Positions 9,810-19,955 of a DNA stretch of 64,000 nt are shown here, in pieces. Below the pieces are notes generated by a model that worked only from the letters and a program-made list of their open reading frames with translations, did no database searches and had not been told where the DNA came from. Made by a program: the position numbers and the translations under genes. The DNA comes from Lentilactobacillus parafarraginis DSM 18390 = JCM 14109 (GTDB lineage: Bacteria; Bacillota; Bacilli; Lactobacillales; Lactobacillaceae), in the NCBI RefSeq assembly GCF_001435895.1, contig NZ_AZFZ01000008.1, forward strand, positions 1 to 64,000, read 5' to 3'. Each line of letters begins with the position of its first letter. Position 1 is the stretch's first letter.

Positions 9810-11378
9810 TTAAATTTTTAGTAATCGCATCAACCGACCAATCATCGGAATTGCAAACCATTCTCGAAGTGAAAAAACGTTAAGCACCCGGCAGCCAAGC
9901 AGAAAAATCCCGACGCCGACCGGAATACCGATCACCACTTCAATCATGGCACTCATTCGTGTTAATGGAATTTGAAAGCCCACCGCAATGCCACTCGTGA
10001 TGAGCTTAACTAGCACGCTCATCGCAGCCAGCACCACCAGGAGTTTGAGAACCTGCAATCCGTTAAACAGATGGGCAAGCTGGCGGGCCGCTAAAACTCG
10101 GAGAACAATCATCATCACAAGCAGGCCGATCAGGGTTGCAGCGCTTGCCCCCATAGCCGAAAATCTTGCCACAAGCCAATGATTGATCAAGATTTTGACG
10201 ATCACCCCGCTGATAATTGCCGCCATCGTCGCCCGGTACCGGCCAACGGCTTGAAGAATGGTGCTGGCGGTCAAAATGATCGTCACCAACACAATGCTGA
10301 CGCAATAAACGCCAATCGTCAAGCTCAAGTCAGCCGAGGAAAACAACAGTGTATTGATCTGGGGCATCAAAACAAACAATCCGGCACTCATGGCCAAAGC
10401 CAGCGCAAAATTAACCCGCATCTCTGTCGCCGCCAAATGGTCAAACGTCGTCTGTTGGCCCCTTCCATGAGCTAACGAGAGACTTGGCAGCGCGGCAGTG
10501 GTTGACGCCATTGTAACCACCATTCCCAACTGAACCAAGGTTTGCGAACGATCGTAGATTCCCTTCAGATTCTGGGCGGCGGCAAATGATAAGCCAAAAT
10601 GCCGCAGACCAGCAACCACGGAAAAGGAATCAACCAGTTGTAGCAAAAGCATAACGGCTGAGACCAGGCAAAGCGTTCCGCCTTCAAAAATCAATCGGCG
10701 AAACAAAGGGGTTAAGTTTGCCCGTTTCGAAGGCCTTGGAAGTTGTTTCCGACGCACCGTAAAGAGCAGGACGAGAAGTGCACAAGCCCCAGCAACCGGG
10801 GCTGAGAACATTGCCAACTCCCCAATCATATAGGGATCTGCCCCCGCGTGAATCGCCCAGCCGGCAATCACTAAGATAACCGTGACCCGAACCACTTGTT
10901 CAATGACCTGGGAATATGCGGTTGGCCCCATCTCCAGCCTGCCCTGAAAATAACCCCGCCAGGTTGCTAAAAAAGGGGTAAACAGAAACATCCAGCTCAC
11001 CGCGCGAATGACGGGTGCCAAATGGCCGTCAGTCATGGCCAACGCGATGGTTTGCGCGCCAAACTGCAATCCTAGAAAGATGATAAGTGAAATGATACTC
11101 AGAAAGACCTGCAGTCGCCGAATTAAGGCAATTTGATCAGCAGGATCCCGAACGTCTACTACCAGTTTGGAAATAAACATCGGCAGCCCATTTAGGGCAA
11201 ACGTCATTCCAATCCCATAAATGGGATAAATCTGTTGGTAAACGTAAAAGCCGACGTTACCAACCATGTTCTGAAACGGCACCCGGTAAACGGCACTTAA
11301 TAATTTGGCAATGAACGCGCTGGCGGTTAACACGAAGGTCCCGGTTAAGACCTGCTTGCGGCGGGAATTATTTGTCAT
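9810..11378 (-). CDS. MOP-superfamily lipid flippase, SpoVB/MurJ-like
   Basis: A 522-residue integral membrane protein with about fourteen predicted membrane segments, in the polysaccharide-biosynthesis/SpoVB branch of the MOP superfamily (Bacillus YabM position). These proteins move lipid-linked oligosaccharides across the membrane; a role with lipid II or an exopolysaccharide precursor is likely, but the substrate cannot be read from sequence. It starts inside the end of mfd (11-base overlap), indicating translational coupling. Confidence 0.85.
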   Translation of the reverse strand: MTNNSRRKQVLTGTFVLTASAFIAKLLSAVYRVPFQNMVGNVGFYVYQQIYPIYGIGMTFALNGLPMFISKLVVDVRDPADQIALIRRLQVFLSIISLIIFLGLQFGAQTIALAMTDGHLAPVIRAVSWMFLFTPFLATWRGYFQGRLEMGPTAYSQVIEQVVRVTVILVIAGWAIHAGADPYMIGELAMFSAPVAGACALLVLLFTVRRKQLPRPSKRANLTPLFRRLIFEGGTLCLVSAVMLLLQLVDSFSVVAGLRHFGLSFAAAQNLKGIYDRSQTLVQLGMVVTMASTTAALPSLSLAHGRGQQTTFDHLAATEMRVNFALALAMSAGLFVLMPQINTLLFSSADLSLTIGVYCVSIVLVTIILTASTILQAVGRYRATMAAIISGVIVKILINHWLVARFSAMGASAATLIGLLVMMIVLRVLAARQLAHLFNGLQVLKLLVVLAAMSVLVKLITSGIAVGFQIPLTRMSAMIEVVIGIPVGVGIFLLGCRVLNVFSLREWFAIPMIGRLMRLLKI

Positions 11379-14300
11379 TGGAAGTTACCTTGCTGCTGTG
11401 GTGCTGCTTTCGCCGGTTAGCCAGCGATTGGTTCAGGGCAATAATTTGGTCGAGCCAATCAGTCATGTTGGGCTGAACCGTCAAAACGATCTGGTATTTA
11501 TGATCGGCACTGTTAATCGTTGCTCTGAATTTCGTTGCGGCAATCGCTGCCAACAGTTCCTTACTGCTAAATTCGTCACTGGCTTGCGGGGCAAAGGTTA
11601 ACGTGACTCGGGGGCCGTCTTGGTGAATTTTATCGATCATCGACTCGTCCGAATACATCTTCATCTCAGCGATTTTCAGCAAATTGGCCACCGGCTGCCC
11701 GTAATCACCAAATCGATCGATCAAATCATCATCAACTTCGTGAAGCTGATCCTCGTTTTCAATTTGGCGAATGCGTTTATAAATTTCAATTTTTTGTTGG
11801 TTATCCTGAATGTAGCTGCTTGGTAAGTATGCCTCAACGTCCAGTTCAATGGTCGTGTCAGTTTTAAAGGCCACCTTGCGACCGCGCTTCTTGGCAACGG
11901 CATCCCCCAGCATCTGGGTATACAGGTCATAGCCAACGGAATCAACGAAGCCGTGCTGTTGCTTTCCGAGTAGATTCCCAGCGCCCCGAATTGATAGGTC
12001 CCGCATCGCAATTTTGAAGCCGGACCCCAATTCAGTAAAATCACGAATGGCCTCCAGGCGCTTTTCACCGATTTCTGTCAGTACCTTATTGGGTTGATAC
12101 ATAAAGTAGGCGTACGCCACCCGACTGCTGCGGCCAATTCGTCCTCGCAACTGGTACAGCTGGGAGAGTCCCATATGATCGGCATTTTCCACGAACAGCG
12201 TGTTGACATTGGGAATGTCAACGCCCGTCTCAATGATTGTCGTGGTCACTAACACGTCGTATTCGCCGTTAATAAAGTCATAGAGAATATCTTCCAGTTG
12301 ATTTTCAGTCATCTGGCCATGAATGTAGGCAACCCGGGCTTCGGGAACCAGCTCAGAAATTTGCTCAACGGTTTTTTCAATGTCTTCAACCCGATTATGC
12401 AGGTAAAAGACCTGGCCGCCACGAGCCATTTCCCGGGTAATTGCTTCCCGGATCGTCCCGGCATTTTGTTCAAGGACGTATGTCTGAATGGGATACCGGT
12501 TTGAAGGCGGCGTCTCGATGACCGAAAGATCACGAACCCCCATCATTGACATATTGAGCGTTCGCGGAATTGGCGTCGCGGTCAATGTCAATACATCAAC
12601 GTCGGTCCGCATTTCCTTAATCCGTTCCTTATGCTTGACGCCAAATCGTTGTTCCTCATCAATGATTAGTAGCCCAAGATTGTTAAATTGAACATCCTTG
12701 GACAATAATCGATGAGTGCCAACCACAATATCAACCGTGCCGTTTTTGAGACCGGCTAGCGTTTCGCGAACCTGGGCAGTCGTTTGGAACCGTGACAGCA
12801 CCCGAACTTCGATGGGATAGTCGGCGAACCGATCCATCATCGTATCGTAATGCTGCTGCGCCAAAATAGTTGTTGGCACCAGAAAAGCGACCTGTTTGCC
12901 AACTTCAACGGCTTTGAATGCCGCGCGCAACGCCACTTCGGTCTTACCATAACCAACATCACCAACTAACAAGCGGTCCATGGGCTTTGGATGTTCCATA
13001 TCACGCTTAATTTCGTCAGCACTTCGTAATTGATCAGGCGTTTCAGTATAGGGAAACCGCGCTTCAAATTCCGCTTGCAGTGAATCATCCTTTGGATAGG
13101 CATAGCCTTTCTCAGCGTCCCGTTTGGCGTACAAATCAATCAAGTCGTCGGCAATATCTTCAATCTTCGAAGCAACTTTTCGCTTTGTCTTCTGCCACTC
13201 ACCACCACCAAGCTTATTGATCCGCGGCTTTTTATCTTCGGACGAAACGTACTTTTGAATCAGGTTTAACTGGGTGACGGGAATGAAGAGCTTGGCACTA
13301 TCCCGATAAGAAATCGTCAGATAGTCCTGGTGCTTGCCGTCAACTTCCATCGTTTTCATACCTTCATACCGCCCAATTCCGTGATTAACATGAACCACGT
13401 AGTCGCCGGGCTTTAAGTCGGTATAACTCTTAATTCGTTCAGCATTGTTAAAGGTTGTCTGCCGGGGCCGCTTTTTCACGACCGTCCCAAACATTTCTTT
13501 TTCGGTGACGATTACTAAGTTGGCGCTTGGCAGCTCAAAGCCGTTGTCTAAGTTACCAGCGACTAACTGAACCGTGTGCGCCAGAAGATGATCACGATCG
13601 GTTTGAGTCGCGTTTATTTCGAAGTCGGCCAACGTCTGGGCAACTTTCTGCAGTCGCTGCGCGCTGGCAACCATGATAATCACGGTCTGTTTTTGTTTCT
13701 GCCATCGTCCGGTTTCTGTCCGCAGCATGGGCATCTGTGAAAAGAACTGCTGCATCGGCCGCACGGTGATATTCACAATTGCGTCAAGCCGCATCCGGCC
13801 AAGCCCCTTTTGAAACAGGGACAGAATTAAAGTGGCTTTTGAATTCTTTTTAAAAATGGTTTTAAAATCATTCGTGTAATTAGTTGTTTTGAGCAGTTCA
13901 TGATTCTTTAACTTGTCGGCCAACCAAACGTTATCATCACTTTCCAGCTGGCGTTCAGAATCGGTAATTCGGGAATAATCGTCATAAATGACAACCCCAT
14001 CCTCAGTCAAATAATCCAACAATGAGTGGGACTGATCATAAAATTGGTTAGCAAACAGCAGCCACTTCGGATCGTTCAATCCATTCTCAAGATCCATGAT
14101 CTGCGGTTCGATCGTGTTTTGAAGCTTCTTGGCCGCGTCATCATCTAAATCAGCCATTTCACTGGTCAATTCCCCACGGAGTTGCTTGGCAACCTTTTGC
14201 CGTTGGTCATTGTCGATGAGCAAATCGGTTGCTGGCAAAATATCGATCTTATCAATATTTTTAATACTACGTTGATTTCCCACGTCAAACGTTCTCATCG

Positions 14301-14901
14301 AATCAACTTCAGTATCAAAAAAATCAATCCGAACGGGGTCCTGATTGTTTAACGGAAAAATATCGAGAATTGAGCCGCGAATCGAAAAGTCACCCGGCGC
14401 CGCAACCAATTTTTGAAAGGCGTACCCCATTTGGTGGAGTTTCAACTTTAGTGCTTCAAGATCGTAGTCTGAATCCATATCAATGGTTAACTTGGCACTT
14501 TTAAACTGTTCGGGTGCCGGAAGAAGCCGTTTCAACCCTGAAACGGACGTCACGATCACTGCCGGTTCACCACTAATGAGCTGATTGAGCGCTAATACCC
14601 GTTGGGCCTTATACTCTGGCGAACTTGTCGCTAACTCGGCAGCGCCCATTTCCTCGACTGGAAATTCAAACACCTGATCATCGGCAAGCAGATTACTCAG
14701 ATCACCAGTCAATTGATCCGCATGAAAAAGCGTGTCGACGATAACGACAATTGGTTTACCACTGGCCTTCAACAGGTTATCGATCAAAAGCGTCCGTGCA
14801 GACCCGCCAATGCCGGTAACCAACTGACGGCTTTTGGGCTTTAGATTTGATTCAATTTGAGTAAACTGAGGACTCTTAGAAAGTATTTGATCAAATTGCA
14901 A
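11368..14901 (-). CDS. mfd: Transcription-repair coupling factor
   Basis: Removes RNA polymerase stalled at DNA damage and recruits UvrA. The 1177-residue protein has all parts: an N-terminal UvrB-like module, the RNA-polymerase-interacting domain (YVVHVNHGIGRYEG near residue 500), the RecG-like translocase with Walker A GDVGYGKT and DEEQRFGV, helicase motif VI in QLRGRIGRS, and the C-terminal TRCF domain. Length is normal. It follows pth by 16 bp. Confidence 0.98.
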   Translation of the reverse strand: MQFDQILSKSPQFTQIESNLKPKSRQLVTGIGGSARTLLIDNLLKASGKPIVVIVDTLFHADQLTGDLSNLLADDQVFEFPVEEMGAAELATSSPEYKAQRVLALNQLISGEPAVIVTSVSGLKRLLPAPEQFKSAKLTIDMDSDYDLEALKLKLHQMGYAFQKLVAAPGDFSIRGSILDIFPLNNQDPVRIDFFDTEVDSMRTFDVGNQRSIKNIDKIDILPATDLLIDNDQRQKVAKQLRGELTSEMADLDDDAAKKLQNTIEPQIMDLENGLNDPKWLLFANQFYDQSHSLLDYLTEDGVVIYDDYSRITDSERQLESDDNVWLADKLKNHELLKTTNYTNDFKTIFKKNSKATLILSLFQKGLGRMRLDAIVNITVRPMQQFFSQMPMLRTETGRWQKQKQTVIIMVASAQRLQKVAQTLADFEINATQTDRDHLLAHTVQLVAGNLDNGFELPSANLVIVTEKEMFGTVVKKRPRQTTFNNAERIKSYTDLKPGDYVVHVNHGIGRYEGMKTMEVDGKHQDYLTISYRDSAKLFIPVTQLNLIQKYVSSEDKKPRINKLGGGEWQKTKRKVASKIEDIADDLIDLYAKRDAEKGYAYPKDDSLQAEFEARFPYTETPDQLRSADEIKRDMEHPKPMDRLLVGDVGYGKTEVALRAAFKAVEVGKQVAFLVPTTILAQQHYDTMMDRFADYPIEVRVLSRFQTTAQVRETLAGLKNGTVDIVVGTHRLLSKDVQFNNLGLLIIDEEQRFGVKHKERIKEMRTDVDVLTLTATPIPRTLNMSMMGVRDLSVIETPPSNRYPIQTYVLEQNAGTIREAITREMARGGQVFYLHNRVEDIEKTVEQISELVPEARVAYIHGQMTENQLEDILYDFINGEYDVLVTTTIIETGVDIPNVNTLFVENADHMGLSQLYQLRGRIGRSSRVAYAYFMYQPNKVLTEIGEKRLEAIRDFTELGSGFKIAMRDLSIRGAGNLLGKQQHGFVDSVGYDLYTQMLGDAVAKKRGRKVAFKTDTTIELDVEAYLPSSYIQDNQQKIEIYKRIRQIENEDQLHEVDDDLIDRFGDYGQPVANLLKIAEMKMYSDESMIDKIHQDGPRVTLTFAPQASDEFSSKELLAAIAATKFRATINSADHKYQIVLTVQPNMTDWLDQIIALNQSLANRRKQHHSSKVTSNDK

Positions 14902-14917
14902 CGTTATCGTCCTTTCA

Positions 14918-15478
14918 CTAATTGTACCGATTTTCCAGTTCAGGGATACTGGTACCGTCGACCCAGTCTTCCAGCGCGTTTACAGCGTGATCACTGGCCA
15001 TTTTAAATTCAGGGAGCTGATCCTTGGAGAATCGGCCGAGAACATAATTGACAACCGTATTATTTTTGGCCGGGTGTTGAATGCCAACTCGAATGCGACA
15101 AAAGTTTTCAGAGCCAAGATTGGCAATGATACTTTTAATTCCGTTGTGGCCGCCGGCAGATCCCTTGTCCTTGATGCGAATCTTGCCGATGGGTAAATCC
15201 ATATCATCATGAACGACAATCACGTCTTCTGGTTTCACGTCGAAATAGTCCATTAAGGGCTTGACAGCAACGCCAGAATCATTCATAAACGTCGTGGGTT
15301 CGACCACCAAGACCTTGGTGCCATTCAAAAAATCCGATCCCAACTTGGCGTTCATCTTCCGGGTTTTAATGTTAATGCCGTGCTTCTTAGCAAACGCTTC
15401 GACAACCATAAAGCCGGTATTATGGCGGGTCCCGTCATATTGGGGACCAATATTGCCTAATCCAACAATCATCTTCAT
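14918..15478 (-). CDS. pth: Peptidyl-tRNA hydrolase
   Basis: Cleaves the ester bond of peptidyl-tRNA released by stalled ribosomes. The 186-residue protein starts MKMIVGLGNIGPQYDGTRHNTGF, with the catalytic histidine and neighbouring Asn, and contains VHDDMDLPIGKIRIK and the GGHNGIKSI motif. The ATG at 15478 begins the conserved sequence and has an AGGA upstream; the longer reading frame adds fifteen non-conserved residues. It is the first gene of the large minus-strand cluster and lies divergent from ldh. Confidence 0.95.
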   Translation of the reverse strand: MKMIVGLGNIGPQYDGTRHNTGFMVVEAFAKKHGINIKTRKMNAKLGSDFLNGTKVLVVEPTTFMNDSGVAVKPLMDYFDVKPEDVIVVHDDMDLPIGKIRIKDKGSAGGHNGIKSIIANLGSENFCRIRVGIQHPAKNNTVVNYVLGRFSKDQLPEFKMASDHAVNALEDWVDGTSIPELENRYN

Positions 15479-15504
15479 CAAAATTATTTCCTCACATTCT
15501 GACA

Positions 15505-15533
15505 ACACAAAAGGCTGAACCAAAAAGTTCAGC
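15505..15533 (-). other. Hairpin in the pth leader, possible attenuator
   Basis: Minus-strand GCTGAAC-TTTTTG-GTTCAGC (15514-15533), a perfect seven-bp stem followed by CTTTTGTG, inside the roughly 110-base pth leader. It could be a weak intrinsic terminator or a processing site. The T-run is poor, so this is uncertain. Confidence 0.45.
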
Positions 15534-15589
15534 AGCTACGATTAACTCGTTGTCAATTATCTGTTTTTCTTAAAAAGTTTGTCCGGTAA

Positions 15590-15623
15590 ATTATAGCATA
15601 TTGCGTCAATATTTGGGTGTCAA
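15590..15623 (-). promoter_or_regulatory. Promoter of the pth-mfd cluster
   Basis: The minus strand has TTGACA (15618-15623), a 17-bp spacer and TATGCT (15595-15600), overlapped by an extended TGC-TATAAT (15590-15598). Both readings place transcription start near 15585. The wider 382-bp interval between pth and ldh holds only this promoter, the pth leader hairpin, a cre-like site and the ldh promoter. Confidence 0.8.
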
Positions 15624-15760
15624 CTCATCGATCGGCTCGCCAAATTCCCAGCTGAATTTTGGGCAGAAAAAATCATTAGAAAATGGTGGTTTGATGACAA
15701 ACGTTTTTGAATTGGTCTAGATACATACTGAGCAAGCCTGAGATGTCGGAAAAATGCAGA

Positions 15761-15774
15761 TGGAAGCGTTCTAA
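15761..15774 (+). promoter_or_regulatory. cre-like site upstream of ldh
   Basis: TGGAAGCGTTCTAA matches 12 of 14 positions of the catabolite-responsive element TGWAANCGNTNWCA. It lies about 47 bp before the ldh -10, a position compatible with activation by CcpA. This is motif evidence only. Confidence 0.4.
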
Positions 15775-15817
15775 TCAAAATATTATAAACCAATTTGTGA
15801 AACCAAAAACGACCCTG

Positions 15818-15826
15818 TGGTATAAT
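15818..15826 (+). promoter_or_regulatory. Extended -10 promoter of ldh
   Basis: TGG-TATAAT at 15818-15826, an extended -10 with perfect hexamer about 35 bp before the ldh start. The only -35-like match, TTGTGA at 15795, is 20 bp away, so the extended -10 probably dominates. Confidence 0.75.
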
Positions 15827-15848
15827 TATGGTGATATTAAATGAATAG

Positions 15849-16808
<960 letters not shown>

Positions 16809-16839
16809 TCGGGCGCTTATGACTCCTCTGGTCAAAATC

Positions 16840-16875
16840 AAAGTGGCGACAACTCAAATTGTCGCCACTTTTTGT
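16840..16875 (+). terminator. Terminator after ldh
   Basis: Perfect stem AAAGTGGCGACAA/TTGTCGCCACTTT (16840-16852 with 16859-16871), a six-base loop, then TTTTG. Confidence 0.92.
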
Positions 16876-17056
16876 ATGGATTGGTGAGTAAGGCCACAAC
16901 ATCCCCATCATCTAAACGCCCAACTGGTTTGGGCCGATCAATTCATTTGTTGCGGATGTTCTCCGCCAAGAAAAGCGCTCACTCACCCCATTTCTAATTT
17001 TGTGAAATAATCATGAGAACTTTCCATTTCTAACGGTACTGTTCTTGGGACCGCTA

Positions 17057-17065
17057 TGGTATGAT
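17057..17065 (+). promoter_or_regulatory. Extended -10 promoter of cbpA
   Basis: TGG-TATGAT at 17057-17065, 33 bp before the start codon. No -35 at proper spacing. Confidence 0.5.
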
Positions 17066-17098
17066 AATCATATATAGTCTAAGTTGGAGGAATTTAAA

Positions 17099-17743
17099 AT
17101 GTTATTAAAAACACTTGTTAAACCCAAAGAACGGTTAATCACTGTCAAGGAGGACGCCACCCTTGAAGAAGCCCTCAAAATTCTTGAGGATTCTGGCTAC
17201 CGATGTGTGCCGATTCTTGATGAAACCGGCACTATCTTCCGTGGCAACATTTATAAAATGCACATTTATCGCCACAAATCCCGAGGCGGTGACATGTCGC
17301 TGCCAGTCACCACCCTTCTCAAAAACGCCACTAAATTTGTTAACGTTAACTCCGCGTTCTTTCAAGTGTTCTTCTCCATCAAAGATCTTCCCTACATCGC
17401 GGTTTTAGACGCTCGCAATAACTTCTACGGGATTCTCACCCATACGCGATTATTAGATATGCTGTCTCAGTCTTGGAACGTCAACATCGGCAGTTACGTC
17501 CTGACAGTGGTCGCCAGTGGTGAACGGGGTGACCTTGAAGAAATCGCCAAAATCATCACTAAATACACCAACATCGCCAGCGTCATTTCGTTGGACGCCC
17601 AAGAAGGTGAACTGGTTCACCGGATCATGTTTACCCTCCCTGCGGAAGTTGATCAGGATCGCCTGAACAGAATTATTGCCGCTCTGGAACGAAAAGAATT
17701 CCGGGTTCCAGAAGTCGAAAACCTCAAAGAAGAAAACAAATAG
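17099..17743 (+). CDS. cbpA: CBS-domain protein, c-di-AMP-binding CbpA type
   Basis: A 214-residue soluble protein with a tandem CBS domain (about residues 1-125; DATLEEALKILEDSGYRCVPILDETG opens the first repeat in a longer stretch) and a C-terminal ACT-like region (about 138-205). This architecture matches the Listeria CbpA family, whose members bind cyclic di-AMP; ligand binding here is inferred. The start is the ATG at 17099, with GGAGG in the preceding TTGGAGG. It is a single gene between the ldh terminator and a bidirectional terminator, and nothing nearby names its partner. Confidence 0.75.
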   Translation: MLLKTLVKPKERLITVKEDATLEEALKILEDSGYRCVPILDETGTIFRGNIYKMHIYRHKSRGGDMSLPVTTLLKNATKFVNVNSAFFQVFFSIKDLPYIAVLDARNNFYGILTHTRLLDMLSQSWNVNIGSYVLTVVASGERGDLEEIAKIITKYTNIASVISLDAQEGELVHRIMFTLPAEVDQDRLNRIIAALERKEFRVPEVENLKEENK

Positions 17744-17864
17744 TGTCAATGGCGACTTTCGCACGATTGTAATCACCATCAAGCAACGTCGCTAACCACC
17801 AACCTAATCACAAACATTCGTAAACTTGCCCGAAATTCCGGCCAATCGATTTTAGCCGGGTAAC

Positions 17865-17903
17865 TAAAAGATGACCACCCAACTTTGGATGGCCATCTTT
17901 TTT
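17865..17903. terminator. Bidirectional terminator between cbpA and the MFS gene
   Basis: Twelve-bp stem (17869-17880 with 17887-17898) flanked by CTAAA and TTTTTT. On the minus strand every position pairs (with G-U), on the plus strand two mismatches remain, so it best serves the minus-strand efflux gene and also stops cbpA. Confidence 0.8.
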
Positions 17904-17926
17904 GCTTACTGACTGAAATTTAACGA

Positions 17927-19402
17927 TCACGCGGCCACTTGGCGCCGCTTCAGGTACCAGCCACCAACGGCAATGATCAAAGACGCAACGATTGCAACGA
18001 CAAACAGATTGGCGTAGGCAGCCTGCGCGGTACGGTAAAAGATCCGCAGCAGCCCAGCTTGATCTTGAGCAGTCGACTGTAATAACTGGCGGTAATAGGC
18101 TTCAAGCGATTCCTTCATGGGAATCCGGCTAAAGCCATTTTGGATCACCGTCGCATAGATGGTTGGGGCAATTGTCAATCCAACTTGCCGGCTAACCGAA
18201 AGGGTTCCTAATGCCACGCCGTTCTGCTTTGGGCCGGCAAAGTGAGCCATCAATACCGAAAGCTGTGCGCCCATGAGCATCCCAAAGCCAACCCCCGCGA
18301 GCGTTGAAGCGCCAAGAAACCAGCCGGTTGACGGACTGAAAAAGCCAATCGCCCCGAACCCAATTGCGGAAAGAATTCCGGATACAACCACCGTTTTAGC
18401 CGCCCCCAATTTGGAAACCAAGGTCCCGCCAACTCCAGCACCGACAATTGAGCCAAGCCCAATGCCGCTCATCCAAATCCCGCTGTTATCCGCGGAAACA
18501 CCATAGCGCTGTTCAACGAAGCTCGGAATAAAGACAAAGATTGCAATCAGCATTCCTGACAATAGCCCCATTGTCAGCGTCAGCAGAAACCCTTGATTCT
18601 TCAGAAGTTGGTAGGGTAAAAATGGATCAGTTTTCTCAGACACCCGCTTCTCCAGCATCACAAAAATTCCGAATGACAAAATTCCAAGAACCAGAATCCC
18701 CCAAACTTGTGGCGTTAGCAAGCTTGCTAGCAAGTGACCGCTTTGTAAGTTGGTAATGGCCAACATGACCGCAAAGATCCCGAGGCTCAAAAAGATCAGG
18801 CCCTTTAAATCCAAACGTTTGATATGACTGCCCTTGGTCTCCGGAATGGCGATAAAGCCGGCAATTAACACAAAGATTGCGATTGGCAAATTAATCAGAA
18901 ATAACCAATTCCAACGACCGGTTGTGTTTAAAATCAGGCTTCCCAAGTTAGGGCCAACGACCGATGCAATGCCGTTCACCGCTCCCAGGGCGCCTAATAA
19001 GCCGCCCTGGGCTTCCTTAGGATAAGTAGACAGAACGTGACTGGAGGCAATAATAAAGATGCCGCCACCACCAACTGACTGGATGATTCGAGCAGCCAGA
19101 AACAGCGTAAAGCTTGGGCTGAGGGCTACCAACAGCGACCCAACCGCAAAAATAGCAATTTCAATCAGAAATAATTTTCGTCTGCCATACTTGTCGGCAA
19201 GCTTGCCAATAATTGGCGTGGAAATTGCCATTCCCAAGGTGTAAAGGGTGATTCCCCAAGTTCCTTGAACCTCGCTTACGTGAAATGAATAGTTAATACT
19301 TGTTAAGGCGCTTGCGATAATCCCATTATCCAGGGCCGACATGAATACCCCAATGATGAGGATGACCATCGCAAATGTCTTATGATCTACCTTTTTTACC
19401 AT
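17927..19402 (-). CDS. MFS multidrug efflux transporter, DHA2 (14-TM) family
   Basis: A 491-residue membrane protein with fourteen predicted membrane segments. It shows the MFS loop motif GKLADKYGRRKLF after segment 2 and the antiporter region GPNLGSLILNTTGRWNWLFLINLP in two parts near segments 5-6. DHA2 pumps are proton-drug antiporters exporting cationic dyes, antiseptics or antibiotics; the substrate here is unknown. It lies 23 bp behind a small membrane protein gene and shares its promoter, which is bracketed by two palindromic operators, so the pair is probably repressed until an inducer appears. Confidence 0.9.
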   Translation of the reverse strand: MVKKVDHKTFAMVILIIGVFMSALDNGIIASALTSINYSFHVSEVQGTWGITLYTLGMAISTPIIGKLADKYGRRKLFLIEIAIFAVGSLLVALSPSFTLFLAARIIQSVGGGGIFIIASSHVLSTYPKEAQGGLLGALGAVNGIASVVGPNLGSLILNTTGRWNWLFLINLPIAIFVLIAGFIAIPETKGSHIKRLDLKGLIFLSLGIFAVMLAITNLQSGHLLASLLTPQVWGILVLGILSFGIFVMLEKRVSEKTDPFLPYQLLKNQGFLLTLTMGLLSGMLIAIFVFIPSFVEQRYGVSADNSGIWMSGIGLGSIVGAGVGGTLVSKLGAAKTVVVSGILSAIGFGAIGFFSPSTGWFLGASTLAGVGFGMLMGAQLSVLMAHFAGPKQNGVALGTLSVSRQVGLTIAPTIYATVIQNGFSRIPMKESLEAYYRQLLQSTAQDQAGLLRIFYRTAQAAYANLFVVAIVASLIIAVGGWYLKRRQVAA

Positions 19403-19425
19403 CTATTTAAAACTCCCTCCCAAAA

Positions 19426-19812
19426 TTAATGACTCATCCCAACGACGAGGCCGGCAATGTATGGTATCAGCCAGAATAGCCAAACAACCAGGCTAAAACG
19501 ATGAAAAGTCTGTTTGGCTTTTTGTGAGCCTTTGACTAGCACGTAAACCGCCCAAGCAAAATGAAAGGCCATTAAAGCAATTGCGGCAACTCCCGTGACT
19601 TGATGAAGACCAGTCCCAGCGGTTGGCCCCGACGCATTTGCAATCATTGACATAATTGTCGTCCCGGTTGAGTCAAACACTAACCCCAGGCCGAAGAAGC
19701 CAAGATGCCGTAACTTCAGTGATCCTGACCGACGCTCGGAGAAAACCCCAGTCGTATAAAAGACAAGTGCCAGTGAAATTGTGATAATCGCTAATATTAA
19801 TTGTACGTTCAT
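19426..19812 (-). CDS. Small membrane protein, HsmA/TIGR03987-like
   Basis: A 128-residue protein with four predicted membrane segments, resembling a family often encoded beside MFS efflux genes (recalled as HsmA or TIGR03987). Its biochemical role is unknown to me. The start at 19812 has GGAGG eight bases before the ATG; the open frame extends eleven codons upstream but overlaps the first operator. It is first in a two-gene operon with the DHA2 pump, which suggests an accessory or sensing role in efflux. Confidence 0.7.
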   Translation of the reverse strand: MNVQLILAIITISLALVFYTTGVFSERRSGSLKLRHLGFFGLGLVFDSTGTTIMSMIANASGPTAGTGLHQVTGVAAIALMAFHFAWAVYVLVKGSQKAKQTFHRFSLVVWLFWLIPYIAGLVVGMSH

Positions 19813-19837
19813 TTTTAAATTCCTCCAATGGTTTTTA

Positions 19838-19854
19838 AGTGACATCGTGTCACT
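19838..19854. promoter_or_regulatory. Operator O1, 17-bp palindrome
   Basis: AGTGACATCGTGTCACT: perfect seven-bp arms around TCG, extending by one more pair. It lies just downstream of the expected transcription start of the small membrane protein gene, a position for repression. The type of palindrome is common for TetR-family repressors. Confidence 0.8.
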
Positions 19855-19869
19855 TTTATCATTGGAAAT

Positions 19870-19899
19870 AGTATATCACAGTCGGTGACACTTCGTCAC
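19870..19899 (-). promoter_or_regulatory. Promoter of the efflux operon
   Basis: Minus-strand GTGACG (19894-19899), an 18-bp spacer and TATACT (19870-19875). The -35 lies inside operator O2. Confidence 0.6.
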
Positions 19900-19900
19900 T
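19884..19900. promoter_or_regulatory. Operator O2, second copy of the palindrome
   Basis: GGTGACACTTCGTCACT repeats the O1 arms with one change in each arm (6 of 7 each) and the same three-base centre length. It covers the -35 of the operon promoter. Confidence 0.75.
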
Positions 19901-19911
19901 ATTTTTCTATC

Positions 19912-19955
19912 AAAAAACTCAATCCCGGTATTTTGAGTTCTTACCGAAGATTGAG
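19912..19955 (-). terminator. Terminator after mazF
   Basis: Minus-strand stem CTCAAT-CTT-CGGTA against TACCG-GG-ATTGAG (19942-19955 with 19918-19930), an 11-base loop, then TTTTTTG (19912-19917). It ends the acpS-alr-mazE-mazF operon. Confidence 0.85.
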
